Source: RZYY01 sp036794825 (GTDB lineage Bacteria > Bacteroidota > Bacteroidia > Bacteroidales > 4484-276). Taken from it: DNA of 23,323 nt. Where the stretch lies: assembly GCA_036794825.1 (NCBI GenBank), contig DAIRGA010000046.1, forward strand, positions 1 to 23,323, written 5' to 3'. Position 1 is the first letter of the stretch; every line of letters begins with the position of its first letter. The position numbers and the translations under genes are program-made. The notes below the pieces were generated by a model. That model did not search any database and was not told the origin of the DNA. It saw only the letters and a program-made list of their open reading frames with translations. Positions 22,968 to 23,323 of this stretch are shown here, one piece after another.

Positions 22968-23243
22968 GACACCCCCCACGGATTCCCTGCTTTTACCAAA
23001 TGTGACGAAACCAACATCCAACGCAAAACATAGGACTACCAACTTAAATCCAAATCCAAAGTTTACAAGCTGTCCACAAATTCACACGGATTAAGCACAA
23101 ATTCACACAAATAAAGCTTTAAGAATCAGGATCGAAAAATTTACTTTCAAAAATGAGTGCTACCCTTTGCCTTCATTAATTTGAGATAATTTGTTCCCAC
23201 CATTTGCGAAAATTTGTGGAAAATTTAACGCCCAAAAATAAAC
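22968..23243. other. Intergenic stretch after the AlbA_2 gene
   Basis: No gene is supported and no clear terminator follows the stop. It holds low-complexity CACAAATTCACACGG / CACAAATTCACACAA words (around 23075-23110), another dispersed-type text. Confidence 0.5.
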
Positions 23244-23323
23244 CCCGAACATTTACACTGAGCCTTCGGCGTGAGCCTTCGGCGTGAGCGCTCAGTCGAA
23301 CGCTCAGTCGAACGCTTGCCGAA
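23244..23323. repeat. Copy of the 77-bp dispersed repeat at the window end
   Basis: CCCCGAACATTTACACTGAG, then two GCCTTCGGCGTGAG words, GCGCTCAGTCGAACG and a second CTCAGTCGAACG, in the same orientation as 20635-20790. It is cut by the window edge. Confidence 0.88.

Overview
The window looks like a Bacteroidota chromosome fragment, probably a metagenome or draft contig. The evidence is repeated Bacteroidota-type -7 boxes (TAnnTTTG, several with a TTG about 19-21 bp upstream), two secreted proteins ending in type IX secretion (T9SS) sorting domains, a gingipain-family (C25) protease, and HepT-MntA, VapBC and RelBE-like toxin-antitoxin pairs. Both edges lie in repeats: the first 55 bases exactly match part of the complete ssb gene at 1377-1431, and the last 80 bases match a repeat at 20635-20790. 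A run of 100 N lies inside a tandem repeat. The window edges may therefore be assembly breaks.

Layout. 1-1.6 kb: two ssb paralogues, each with its own copy of the same terminator, flank a minus-strand MntA-HepT module. 1.7-4.7 kb: a tRNA-maturation cluster of cca, a pRiA4b ORF-3-like acidic protein and miaA. 4.9-6.3 kb (minus): a BadF/NAGK-type sugar kinase and a small secreted protein with a possible Cys-His fold. 6.5-11.1 kb: a 1523-residue C25 protease with two CUB domains and a T9SS sorting domain. 11.2-12.0 kb: a noncoding array of ~104-bp tandem repeats broken by the N gap. 12.3-14.3 kb (minus): an ABC-2 ATPase and its permease, separated by about 360 bp of low-complexity DNA. 14.7-15.2 kb (minus): a TlpA-like exported thioredoxin. 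15.4-18.3 kb: a GH13 lipoprotein converging on a secreted esterase with a starch-binding-like N-terminus and a T9SS domain. 18.4-19.4 kb: an EamA/DMT transporter. 19.4-23.3 kb: an accessory region rich in palindromes, holding VapBC, RelBE-like and an AlbA_2/Schlafen-type ATPase-HTH protein with a perfect 12-bp minisatellite.

The housekeeping and exported-carbohydrate/protein-degradation genes look ordinary for the phylum. The best candidates for something undescribed are the 104-bp repeat array, the 77-bp repeats that bracket the RelBE + AlbA_2 block, the multi-hairpin DNA at 19.55-19.89 kb, and the ssb duplication around the HepT-MntA module. No complete new system is proven by sequence reading alone.
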